Shown: piece after piece, positions 1-6,509 of the stretch | Layout: each line of letters begins with the position of its first letter | Numbering within the stretch: position 1 is the first letter of the stretch | Assembly (NCBI GenBank): GCA_964499425.1 | Contig: CAZCLD010000056.1 | Location: 1-8,873 of the forward strand | DNA from: JAQBYK01 sp964499425 | Lineage (GTDB): Bacteria; Patescibacteriota; Gracilibacteria; UBA1369; LOWO2-01-FULL-3 | Reading direction: 5' to 3' | DNA: 8,873 nt | Notes under the pieces: model-generated | Databases searched by the model: none | Told to the model about the DNA's origin: nothing | The model's input: the letters and a program-made list of their open reading frames with translations, nothing else | Translations under genes and position numbers: made by a program

Positions 1-66
1 AAAAGATGAAGTGCTAAACAAAAAGGTCGCAACTAAAAGAGCTGCTAGAAATTTTTTCTTACTCAT
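1..66 (-). CDS. N-terminus of an exported protein (partial, runs off left edge)
   Basis: The first 66 bases, read on the minus strand from an ATG at 66-64, give 22 codons without a stop. The peptide starts with Met-Ser and three lysines. A hydrophobic stretch (FLAALLVATFLF) and small polar residues (STSS) follow. This is the layout of a Sec signal peptide: n-region, h-region and the start of a c-region. No lipobox cysteine is visible before the edge, so it could be either a secreted protein or a lipoprotein. The mature part is outside the window and its function is unknown. It is transcribed away from the suf operon. No Shine-Dalgarno sequence precedes the ATG. Confidence 0.6.
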   Translation of the reverse strand, partial: MSKKKFLAALLVATFLFSTSSF

Positions 67-225
67 AATAACAATTTAATTGATAGGTTCTATAAAACTG
101 CTTAAAAGCTTAATCGTTACAAAAATAAATGACAACAGTTTAGAATTGACTTAGGAAAGCTTTTTCTATAAATTATAATCCCACAATATGAGGGTTTTGT
201 AAACTGACCATTTAGTCCCATTTAC
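67..225. promoter_or_regulatory. Divergent intergenic region with candidate suf operon promoter
   Basis: This 159-base AT-rich gap separates the left-edge exported-protein gene from sufC. On the plus strand TTGACT (146-151) precedes overlapping -10 candidates: ATAAAT at 168-173 with a 16-base spacer, or TATAAT at 174-179, which fits a poorer -35 (TTAGGA, 151-156). Transcription would start near 180-186 and leave a leader of about 40 bases. No SufR- or IscR-type operator could be identified, and there is no clear Shine-Dalgarno sequence before the sufC ATG. For the minus-strand gene no convincing -35/-10 pair was found. The promoter choice is an inference from consensus matching. Confidence 0.4.
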
Positions 226-1035
226 ATGAAAACAGCTAACCACAAAAGGCCATCATCTAGCATACTGGAGGTTAAAAATCTTCACGTTAAAGTCGACAAC
301 AAAGAGATTCTCAAAGGACTCTCTCTAACCATCAAGTCTGGAGAAATCCATGCTGTAATGGGACCAAACGGCTCCGGAAAAAGCACTCTCTGCAAAGCAC
401 TAATGGGGCATCCCAAATACGTACGTACACAAGGCACCGCGACACTTGACGGACAAGACATTTTTGCCCTTGAACCAAACGAAAGGGCCAATCTGGGGCT
501 TTTCTTGGGATTCCAGCACCCACTTGAAATCGCTGGTGTAACCCTCGGAAATTTTCTGAGACTAGCCAAGAACGCACAGATCAAAGCCCACGACAGAGAG
601 AGCCAAACTGTTGGACCCGTAGAATTCATGGACACAATGAAAGAAAACCTTGATCTACTCAAAATGGATCACAAATTCATAGGTCGCTGCGTAAACGAAG
701 GCTTTTCCGGCGGAGAAAGAAAACGAACAGAAGTAGCACAAATGGCCGTACTTAAGCCAAGAATCTCGTTACTTGATGAAATAGACTCCGGTCTCGACAT
801 CGATGCTCTCAAGGTCGTCGCTAAAGGGATAAAAGAAACATTTAAGAACACACATTCAGGAATACTACTTGTTACTCACTATCAAAGAATTCTCGACTAT
901 ATCGAGCCAAACTACGTACACGTAATTTCAAACGGCAAAATCGCACAATCAGGTGGCCCAGAGCTAGCACACAAGCTTGAGAAACAAGGGTACGAGGAAT
1001 ATGCGCAAAAAAGACAAACTCAAGCACTACACTGA
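226..1035 (+). CDS. sufC: SufC, ABC-type ATPase of the SUF Fe-S assembly complex
   Basis: This 269-residue protein is a complete SufC, the cytosolic ATPase that partners SufB and SufD and drives cluster assembly. It has the Walker A motif GPNGSGKST (residues 46-54), a Q-loop in GFQHP (Q97), the ABC signature FSGGERKR (160-167), Walker B with SLLDEIDSGLDID (181-193), and the H-loop LLVTH (H218). The DxDSGLDID form of the D-loop region is typical of SufC rather than of transport ATPases, and there is no membrane segment. The N-terminus carries about 13 extra residues before the usual ILEVKNLHV start; ATG 226 is the only upstream ATG in frame. The gene ends at a TGA inside sufB and overlaps it by 35 bases, which suggests translational coupling. 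Confidence 0.96.
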   Translation: MKTANHKRPSSSILEVKNLHVKVDNKEILKGLSLTIKSGEIHAVMGPNGSGKSTLCKALMGHPKYVRTQGTATLDGQDIFALEPNERANLGLFLGFQHPLEIAGVTLGNFLRLAKNAQIKAHDRESQTVGPVEFMDTMKENLDLLKMDHKFIGRCVNEGFSGGERKRTEVAQMAVLKPRISLLDEIDSGLDIDALKVVAKGIKETFKNTHSGILLVTHYQRILDYIEPNYVHVISNGKIAQSGGPELAHKLEKQGYEEYAQKRQTQALH

Positions 1036-2470
1036 ATATCACCAACGTCTTATGGCTGTCCCAACTCAAACCAAAGATCTAATCTCAAGCACCCTTGATC
1101 AATACAAGTTTGGTTTCAAGACCAACAATAAAGCCGTATTCAAAGCAGAAAAAGGCCTAAGCGAAAAGCTAGTACGCGAAATCTCTAAACGCAAAAACGA
1201 ACCAGGGTGGATGCTAAACCTGCGCCTAAAAGCCCTGGAAATCTTCAACAAAAAACCTATGCCAGACTGGGGTGGAGATCTAGGCAGCATAGACTTCGAT
1301 AACATTCACTATTATTTACAGCCACAAGATAAACTCAAAACAAACTGGGGAGAAGTCCCACGAGAAATCAAAAATACCTTCGACAAATTGGGCATTCCAG
1401 AGGCTGAACGCAAATTCCTAGCCGGCACTGGAGCACAATTCGAATCAGAAGTTATTTACCACTCTCTCCACAAAGAGCTCGCAGAAAAAGGTGTCATCTT
1501 CGAATCAACAGAGGTCGGCCTAGAGAAGTACCCAGAAATTTTTAAAGAATATTTCGGAAAAATTGTTCCCGCAACAGACAATAAATTCGCCGCGTTAAAT
1601 ACCGCTGTCTGGTCGGGAGGCTCATTCATCTATATACCAAAAGGTGTACACATCGACCTCCCACTACAAGCCTATTTCCGCATCAATGCAGAGAACATGG
1701 GGCAATTTGAACGCACACTTATCATCGCAGACGAAGACAGCTCAGTACACTACATCGAGGGATGTACAGCCCCAACATATTCCACAGATTCACTGCACTC
1801 AGCTGTAGTTGAAGTCATTGTGAAGAAAGGTGCTCGCGTGCAGTACACCACTCTACAAAACTGGTCCACAAATGTTTATAACCTGGTAACCAAACGTGCC
1901 CACGCCTACAAAGATGCCAAGATGTTTTGGCTAGACTGCAATCTTGGATCAAAGCTAACAATGAAATACCCGGCCGTCTTCCTGTTAGAAGAAGGCGCCC
2001 GCGGCGAGATCCAATCACTGGCCTTTGCAGGCCAGAGCCAACACCAGGACGCGGGCGCCAAAATCGTGCACGCAGCACCCAATACAAGCTCAAAGATCGT
2101 ATCTAAATCCATTAACAAAAATGGCGGCCAAGGTACCTATCGCGGTCTACTCAAGGTCAACAAAGGCTGTAAGAATGTCAAAAGTCACATCGCATGCGAC
2201 GCCCTTCTCTTGGATGAGAACTCTCGCTCAGACACATACCCAACAATGAAAGTAGAGGAAGACAACGTTGCAATTGCCCATGAAGCCACAGTTTCAAAAA
2301 TTGGAGAAGAGCAATTATTTTACTTAATGTCACGAGGTCTTTCAGAGGAAGAAGCTGCCTCAACAATCGTAAATGGATTTGCCAAGCCAATTATCAAGCA
2401 ATTACCAATGGAATACGCTTTAGAATTAAATCGACTACTCGAACTCGAGATGACGGGATCAGTCGGATAA
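1001..2470 (+). CDS. sufB: SufB, Fe-S cluster scaffold subunit
   Basis: This is a 489-residue scaffold protein of the SufBCD complex, of normal length for the family. I place the start at ATG 1001, because GAGGA lies just upstream (994-998). An in-frame TTG at 977 would add eight residues but is less likely. The C-terminal beta-helix core is well conserved: EGCTAP (C255), C399 in HIACDAL, and H427-E428 in AHEATVSKIGEEQLFY, then SRGLSEEEA and IVNGF. The spacing from C399 to E428 (29 residues) is the same as between the key C405 and E434 of E. coli SufB, so the nascent-cluster site appears intact. The start lies inside sufC and the stop is 9 bases before sufD. It should form a heterodimer with the short SufD encoded next. 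Confidence 0.96.
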   Translation: MRKKDKLKHYTEYHQRLMAVPTQTKDLISSTLDQYKFGFKTNNKAVFKAEKGLSEKLVREISKRKNEPGWMLNLRLKALEIFNKKPMPDWGGDLGSIDFDNIHYYLQPQDKLKTNWGEVPREIKNTFDKLGIPEAERKFLAGTGAQFESEVIYHSLHKELAEKGVIFESTEVGLEKYPEIFKEYFGKIVPATDNKFAALNTAVWSGGSFIYIPKGVHIDLPLQAYFRINAENMGQFERTLIIADEDSSVHYIEGCTAPTYSTDSLHSAVVEVIVKKGARVQYTTLQNWSTNVYNLVTKRAHAYKDAKMFWLDCNLGSKLTMKYPAVFLLEEGARGEIQSLAFAGQSQHQDAGAKIVHAAPNTSSKIVSKSINKNGGQGTYRGLLKVNKGCKNVKSHIACDALLLDENSRSDTYPTMKVEEDNVAIAHEATVSKIGEEQLFYLMSRGLSEEEAASTIVNGFAKPIIKQLPMEYALELNRLLELEMTGSVG

Positions 2471-2479
2471 AACCACCAC

Positions 2480-3145
2480 ATGAGTACTATCACCACAAAC
2501 CACATCCACCTAGAAAAACTCCCTAAAGAGTTAATCATCAACAAATCTCAAACAATCACTGTAAATCAAATTCAAACCAGCAAAATAACCATCAAAAACA
2601 GCACCAATTTAACCCTTGTCGCCCTTCTCACTAAAGGCTGGTCGGAGCTGCAAAAACTTAATTTCCACTTCAAAGACGAAAATTCAAAAGTCACTTTCAT
2701 AGCCATCATCTTGGCCCGCAATGAAGATCAATTCCCTTTCGAAACAGTCTCAAACCACTCTGTGCCACATACTAGCTCCTACTACTACATAAGGTCAGCA
2801 ATGTTCGACAAATCTCAAATCGACTACACGGGAAACCTCTTGATCAAACCCAAGGCGCAGATTACTGACAGTTACCTTGCACATCACACTTTGATGCTAT
2901 CAAAAGATGCTAAAACAAACACCATTCCCTCTCTCGAGATCGAAGCTGATGACGTCAAAGCAGGCCACGCCGCTACCATTGGAAAAGTTGACGACGACAT
3001 GATCTTTTATCTCGGTTCTCGTGGAATCAGCAAAAAACAAGCACAGCAAATATTAATCCGCGGATTTCTTGAACACGATCTAAAGAAAATCCCGAATGAG
3101 CAAGTCCAAGCAAAGCTAGCAAAGGAAATAGAGAATCTGTTATAA
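2480..3145 (+). CDS. sufD: Short SufD-like subunit (about half normal length)
   Basis: This 221-residue protein corresponds to the C-terminal half of SufD, which is usually about 400-440 residues. The tail is clearly SufD: LEIEADDVKAGHAATIGKVDDD (151-172, read here in two parts: LEIEADDVKAGH and AATIGKVDDD), FYLGSRGI, and ILIRGFLEHDLKKIP. H163 matches the catalytic-interface histidine (E. coli H360), but the cysteine two residues before it (E. coli C358) is alanine (A161). The N-terminal helical domain and much of the beta-helix are missing. The remaining N-terminal 90 residues are beta-rich and poorly conserved. There is no frameshift remnant: the gene starts 9 bases after sufB and stops 8 bases before sufS, so this looks like a genuine short form rather than decay. 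The ATG has no Shine-Dalgarno sequence. Its likely role is the SufB and SufC partner in the SUF complex. Confidence 0.88.
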   Translation: MSTITTNHIHLEKLPKELIINKSQTITVNQIQTSKITIKNSTNLTLVALLTKGWSELQKLNFHFKDENSKVTFIAIILARNEDQFPFETVSNHSVPHTSSYYYIRSAMFDKSQIDYTGNLLIKPKAQITDSYLAHHTLMLSKDAKTNTIPSLEIEADDVKAGHAATIGKVDDDMIFYLGSRGISKKQAQQILIRGFLEHDLKKIPNEQVQAKLAKEIENLL

Positions 3146-3153
3146 TCACCGCT

Positions 3154-4449
3154 ATGGCAAATACACAAGACCCAAAAAAAGATTTCCCCATCCTAAATCG
3201 CCAAATAAAAGGCAAGTCTTTGGTCTACCTCGACAATGCCTCGACTACACAAAAACCCAGACAAGTAATTGATGCTCTTACAAAATACTACGAAAACCAT
3301 AACTCAAACATTCATCGCGGAATTCACACACTCTCAGAAGAAGCCACGGCAAGTTACGAAAAGACACGTCACCACACAGAAAAATTCATCAATGCAAAGT
3401 CAGAAAAAGAAATCGTCTTCACAAAAAACACAACCGAATCAATTAATCTCGTAGCTCAAAGCTGGGGCAATGCCAATATAGGCAAAGACGATGAAATCAT
3501 TGTTTCTGCCCTAGAGCATCACTCAAACTTAGTACCTTGGCAAGAGCTCTGCCGCAACAAGAGAGCCAATCTTCGAATAATCTCAATAAAAGACGACTAC
3601 ACACTAGACCTGGAAGAGTACAAAAGAATGCTCAATCCACGCACCAAGCTAGTTACACTAACTGGGATGTCCAATGTGCTAGGCACAGTTCCCCCCATTA
3701 AAGAAATGATCGCACAGGCAAACGCAGTCGGTGCCACAACACTTATAGACGCAGCTCAATCTGCCGCCCACTCCTCCACTGACGTACAGGACCTAAACTG
3801 TGATTTCCTCACGTTTTCAGCTCATAAGATGCTAGGGCCCACAGGAGTCGGCGTTCTTTACGGAAAACGCGAAATCCTAGAAGAAATGCCGCCTTTCATG
3901 CACGGCGGGGACATGGTACTAACAGTCACAGACGAAAAGGCCAACTGGAACGAAGTTCCACACAAATTCGAGGCTGGAACACCAAACATTGCAGGCGTAA
4001 TCGCATTCGATCAGGCTCTTAGCTACCTAGAGAAAATTGGCCTAGCCAACATTCATCAACACGACCAAAAACTTCTTCAATATGCAAAGGAAAAATTTTC
4101 ACCCTACAAAGCAGTCCGTCTCCACTGCCCTGAAAATGGCAGCTCAGTACTTTCCTTCACAATCAAAGGCGTCCATCCACACGACATAGCTGCAATCTTC
4201 GATGAAGAAGGCGTGGCCATAAGATCAGGATATCACTGCGCACAACCATTAATGGACAGAATCAACGTCACCTCAACAGCTCGAATAAGCTTCTATCTAT
4301 ACAACACCATGGAGGACGTTGACCGCGCTGAAAAAGCACTCAAAAACGTCCTTAAAATATTCAAAATAACCCAGAGAAGGCATGGATCTTTACTCGGAAA
4401 TAATCCTGGATTACTACAAAAATCCGCGAAACAAAGGCAAGTTGGATAA
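3154..4449 (+). CDS. sufS: SufS, cysteine desulfurase (PLP-dependent)
   Basis: This class V aminotransferase-fold enzyme converts cysteine to alanine and carries the sulfur as a persulfide. The recognisable residues are H123 in ALEHHSN, D200 and Q202 in IDAAQS, the PLP lysine K225 in SAHKMLGPTGVG, and the persulfide cysteine C362 in RSGYHCAQPLM. The last motif has Tyr where the family often has His. ARISFYLYNT closes the conserved part. The protein is 431 residues, about 25 longer than usual. The extra C-terminal tail (from about residue 408, basic and low in hydrophobics) lies on the first 22 codons of sufU in another frame. The upstream stop is 8 bases before the ATG, and no Shine-Dalgarno sequence is present. 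SufU is the likely sulfur acceptor. Confidence 0.95.
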   Translation: MANTQDPKKDFPILNRQIKGKSLVYLDNASTTQKPRQVIDALTKYYENHNSNIHRGIHTLSEEATASYEKTRHHTEKFINAKSEKEIVFTKNTTESINLVAQSWGNANIGKDDEIIVSALEHHSNLVPWQELCRNKRANLRIISIKDDYTLDLEEYKRMLNPRTKLVTLTGMSNVLGTVPPIKEMIAQANAVGATTLIDAAQSAAHSSTDVQDLNCDFLTFSAHKMLGPTGVGVLYGKREILEEMPPFMHGGDMVLTVTDEKANWNEVPHKFEAGTPNIAGVIAFDQALSYLEKIGLANIHQHDQKLLQYAKEKFSPYKAVRLHCPENGSSVLSFTIKGVHPHDIAAIFDEEGVAIRSGYHCAQPLMDRINVTSTARISFYLYNTMEDVDRAEKALKNVLKIFKITQRRHGSLLGNNPGLLQKSAKQRQVG

Positions 4450-4750
4450 GCCAACAACCACTGCAACAGAGAACAACCCCCTTTGTGGAGACAACATAAC
4501 TGTCGAACTAGACTTAAAAAACGACAAGATTCTCGACATAAAATTTTCTGGAGAAGGTTGCGCCATATCTCAATCAGCGACCTCTATGCTTACAGAGCAA
4601 TTGATAGGAAAAAGCACATCGGAAATAAACAAGCTAAACCAAAAATTCATTCTAGGACTCCTCAACATACCCATCTCTCCAGGCCGCATTAAATGCGCAC
4701 TGCTTGGCCTAGCAGCAATCAAAAAAGCTCTAAATAAAGCCTCCGTTTAG
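4382..4750 (+). CDS. sufU: SufU-type sulfur transfer protein, short form
   Basis: This 122-residue NifU_N/IscU-fold protein has three conserved cysteines: C35 in NPLCGD (with D37), C60 in GEGCAIS and C105 in GRIKC. In Bacillus SufU the matching Cys-Asp-Cys-Cys set binds zinc and accepts sulfur from SufS. RIKC, rather than the HC pair of IscU, together with the position after sufS, points to SufU. However, only 44 residues separate the second and third cysteines, close to IscU and about 17 fewer than in B. subtilis SufU, so the SufU-specific insertion is absent. Translation starts inside sufS, 68 bases before its stop, behind an AGAGAAGG purine tract (4373-4380). The stop codon interleaves with that of the convergent lipoprotein gene. 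It could alternatively be a scaffold of IscU kind. Confidence 0.9.
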   Translation: MDLYSEIILDYYKNPRNKGKLDKPTTTATENNPLCGDNITVELDLKNDKILDIKFSGEGCAISQSATSMLTEQLIGKSTSEINKLNQKFILGLLNIPISPGRIKCALLGLAAIKKALNKASV

Positions 4751-5457
4751 TATTCCATCATTTTGTCCGCCGGCTCAGTCACATCAAAATAAACGGTTTT
4801 TTCATCCCCCTCTTTGGTTGATACCTCCACCCAATCATAAACAACATACCCATCATCAACGGTATCCTCGTCTAACACTTCGTATTCGTAATAATTCAAA
4901 ACCGCAAACTCATCATTGGGAGACAAAACCTTGTAAGCAGTATCGACGCTCTCCCCGTCCCCAGTAGACAAAATCGAATCTATCAAGCCCTGGGCTATCT
5001 CCCAGTGGAATTCTGCATCTGCAATATAACCTTGCTCATAATACATATTTCCAAGAGCCCAATGCGTATCAGTATCAGTAAAATCCACAACAATCCATTT
5101 ATTTAAGGCATCTAGAGCACCGTCAATGTCATCAGCACCATAAGCTGCGTCAAATTCAGCCATATAGACCGTAAATTGATCCATATCATAATCAAAATCG
5201 CGAATATTCTCGAAATATGAACGCCTAAAGCTATCGTAATCTATCTCAGTTGTTGAAATCGTTTCATCCAGAATATCAGTCAAGACCTGATCGTAATAAG
5301 TGGCCTCCGTCGTAGCAGCAGCATCGTAATCATCTTCAACCACACTAGAAGAGTCCGCAGAATCCTCTTCTCCCTCAGGTAAAAATTTAGGCTTACAAGC
5401 AGGCAAAACAAGCAACACTAAAACCAAAGCTAAAGGAACAACTTTCTTCAAAAACAT
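4747..5457 (-). CDS. Acidic lipoprotein with TPR-like segment
   Basis: This is a 236-residue predicted lipoprotein of unknown function. Two lysines and a long hydrophobic run precede the lipobox VLPAC, so lipidation would be at C21. The mature protein is strongly acidic, with a low-complexity D/E/S/T/A linker (about 28-52). Residues 131-163 (THWALGNMYYEQGY, then IADAEFHWEIAQG) have the spacing of a tetratricopeptide helix pair, and a further helical unit may precede them (about 95-125). The C-terminal third is beta-rich and rich in Tyr and Val. It is expected at the outer face of the membrane, perhaps in protein-protein contact. It starts 7 bases after the stop of the 140-residue lipoprotein gene and should be co-transcribed with it. 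No Shine-Dalgarno sequence precedes the ATG. Its TAA interleaves with the sufU TAG. Confidence 0.85.
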   Translation of the reverse strand: MFLKKVVPLALVLVLLVLPACKPKFLPEGEEDSADSSSVVEDDYDAAATTEATYYDQVLTDILDETISTTEIDYDSFRRSYFENIRDFDYDMDQFTVYMAEFDAAYGADDIDGALDALNKWIVVDFTDTDTHWALGNMYYEQGYIADAEFHWEIAQGLIDSILSTGDGESVDTAYKVLSPNDEFAVLNYYEYEVLDEDTVDDGYVVYDWVEVSTKEGDEKTVYFDVTEPADKMMEY

Positions 5458-5464
5458 AATAAAA

Positions 5465-5887
5465 TTATTCTGGCTTAACTCTTAATTGATCCAACTCTAA
5501 GTCATCTTCAATCCCGTCATCATAAATAATATGATATTTACCATCCTCAACCGCACTCACTTTAGCATTGTAGAAAGATTCCACCCATTCTCCCAACACT
5601 TCGTCTCCAACCTCAACCTTTGAAGGAACTTGATCCTTCAAAACATTGGCCGCTACAAAACAATCAGGATCCTCCCCTTCATCTTTATCATAGAAGTCAT
5701 CTTCAAAATCCACAGTCCAACCAGCCGTTTCAGCTTCACCACACTCCGCAACTAGCTTAACTTTGTGCCAGGAATACTGATCTCCAGCCCAATCAACCAA
5801 AGCGCTGTCACCAGCCTTCATGGCAGGCGCACCGCACGCGACCATCAAAAAAGCCGCAGCTAAACTCATTGATAATAGTTTTTTCAT
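5465..5887 (-). CDS. Lipoprotein with two Tudor/agenet-like repeats
   Basis: This is a 140-residue predicted lipoprotein. MKKLLSMSLAAAFLMVAC is a signal peptide with a lipobox (C18). The mature part appears to hold two small beta-barrel repeats: one from about residue 24 (AGDSALVDWAGDQYSWHKV) to 84, and one at 91-138 (VGDEVLGEW, YNAKVSAVEDGKYHIIYDDG, then DQLRV). The order 'G-D-x-V-x-x-x-W', 'A-x-V', 'Y-x-I-x-Y-D-D-G', 'L-x-x-L-R' is that of Tudor/agenet-like folds. In repeat A an acidic insertion and a pair of cysteines (C49, C76) stand out, possibly a disulfide. The function is unknown; binding of a ligand or peptide outside the membrane is a guess. It is the first gene of a two-gene operon behind a strong promoter. 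The ATG has no Shine-Dalgarno sequence. Confidence 0.85.
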   Translation of the reverse strand: MKKLLSMSLAAAFLMVACGAPAMKAGDSALVDWAGDQYSWHKVKLVAECGEAETAGWTVDFEDDFYDKDEGEDPDCFVAANVLKDQVPSKVEVGDEVLGEWVESFYNAKVSAVEDGKYHIIYDDGIEDDLELDQLRVKPE

Positions 5888-5920
5888 GACATTTTCATTT
5901 AAGGAATAAGACTGCCGTAA

Positions 5921-5949
5921 ATTATAGGGAAGAAGAATAAGAATGGCAA
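5921..5949 (-). promoter_or_regulatory. Sigma-70-type promoter of the two-lipoprotein operon
   Basis: On the minus strand TTGCCA (5949-5944, five of six matches to TTGACA) and a perfect TATAAT (5926-5921) are separated by 17 bases. Transcription should start near 5914, giving a leader of about 27 bases before the ATG at 5887. It lies in the 77-base gap between the 126-residue protein gene and the lipoprotein pair. No terminator for the upstream gene was seen in this gap. Confidence 0.75.
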
Positions 5950-5964
5950 GCCACGGTCAAACCT

Positions 5965-6345
5965 TTAAGATGGCAAAGCTCCCGCAGCATCCCCAGAAAC
6001 ATCCGCTCTAATGGCTCTCATTTCTTCTAATTCTTGTCTTGGCATGAAATCGGTCGCACCTACACATGTGGTAACCGTAAATTCAATCGGCCCCTCCTTT
6101 AGATCGTCTTCGGTAACATATACCCAATGATTTTCTACACTAGCAGGCGCAAAAAGGCTGCCTTTATGTAACCCAATAACGCCATTTGCATCAACAATAG
6201 TAAACTTGCGGGTTGGACAAGTAATTACACCTACTTCAGGTTTCAAAAAATAATGTCCAGGCTCAGAAATTGTAACTGTTTGCTCAACAGTTTCAGCAAC
6301 AGGGGGAACTGAGGGCTCCGCACTTAAAGGAGATAATGAAGTCAT
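5965..6345 (-). CDS. Hypothetical 126-residue beta-rich protein
   Basis: I do not recognise this family. The protein has no signal peptide or lipobox: the N-terminus is Ser/Pro/Glu-rich (residues 2-20). An in-frame stop shortly upstream of ATG 6345 excludes a longer form with a signal. The core (about 22-95) alternates hydrophobic and polar residues as in a small beta-sandwich, for example VTISEPGHYFLKP, KFTIVDANGVIGLHKGS, HWVYVTEDDL and IEFTVTTC. Two cysteines, C43 and C94, sit near the ends of this core. The C-terminal 30 residues are helical, then Ala/Gly-rich. It has its own strong promoter, separate from the lipoprotein operon below. The location is probably cytosolic, but this is not certain. 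Confidence 0.7.
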   Translation of the reverse strand: MTSLSPLSAEPSVPPVAETVEQTVTISEPGHYFLKPEVGVITCPTRKFTIVDANGVIGLHKGSLFAPASVENHWVYVTEDDLKEGPIEFTVTTCVGATDFMPRQELEEMRAIRADVSGDAAGALPS

Positions 6346-6373
6346 ATTTAAGAATTATTTAGATAGGACCAAC

Positions 6374-6402
6374 ATTAAAGCGTGATTTTTGGCTTCTGTC
6401 AA
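6374..6402 (-). promoter_or_regulatory. Sigma-70-type promoter of the 126-residue protein gene
   Basis: On the minus strand a perfect TTGACA (6402-6397), a 17-base spacer and TTTAAT (6379-6374, five of six matches) form a near-consensus promoter. The start would be near 6367, about 22 bases before the ATG at 6345. The -35 box lies between the arms of a 7-base inverted repeat, listed separately. Confidence 0.75.
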
Positions 6403-6420
6403 ACAAAAACCCCAAGCCAA
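6389..6420. repeat. Inverted repeat just downstream of tRNA-Trp, flanking a -35 box
   Basis: TTGGCTT (6389-6395) and AAGCCAA (6414-6420) are perfect 7-base complements separated by 18 bases. The repeat begins directly after the CCA end of the tRNA and encloses the TTGACA of the next promoter. It could be a tRNA 3' trailer hairpin, a weak terminator (a T-rich run lies in the loop on the minus strand, not after the stem), or an operator. None of these is proven. Confidence 0.45.
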
Positions 6421-6495
6421 TGGCAGGTCCAAGAGGATTTGAACCCCTACTTTCGGTTTTGGAGACCGACGTGCTACCATTAACACTATGGACCT
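6421..6495 (-). tRNA. tRNA-Trp (anticodon CCA)
   Basis: Read on the minus strand, the acceptor arms AGGTCCA and TGGACCT pair perfectly. The D-arm is GTG/CAC around TTAATGGTAG. The anticodon arm TCGGT/ACCGA encloses the loop CTCCAAA, with anticodon CCA for tryptophan. The T-arm has TTCAAAT in its loop with AGGGG/CCTCT as stem (one G-T pair). Discriminator G and the CCA end are encoded (3' end at 6421). It lies 26 bases after the stop of the 615-residue lipoprotein gene on the same strand. Confidence 0.95.
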
Positions 6496-6509
6496 ACGAG
6501 ACAGGCAAA

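Noticed and set aside
282..662. Minus-strand open frame opposite sufC
   Set aside because: It lies fully inside a well-conserved sufC, has a Ser/Arg/Pro-rich composition typical of an antisense shadow, and no promoter.
977..1000. Upstream TTG start for sufB
   Set aside because: It would add eight residues, and ATG 1001 has GAGGA directly upstream; the family does not need the extension.
1033..1035. Recoding of TGA as glycine (as in Gracilibacteria)
   Set aside because: sufC ends sensibly at TGA, and no other gene here has an internal TGA needed to keep its frame.
2025..2249. Plus-strand 74-codon frame inside sufB
   Set aside because: It overlaps the most conserved part of SufB in another frame and has a low-information, Thr/Arg-rich composition.
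4685..4710. Small hairpins CGCAT-TAA-ATGCG and AGGC/GCCT near the end of sufU as a terminator
   Set aside because: They lie in coding sequence and no T-run follows on either strand.
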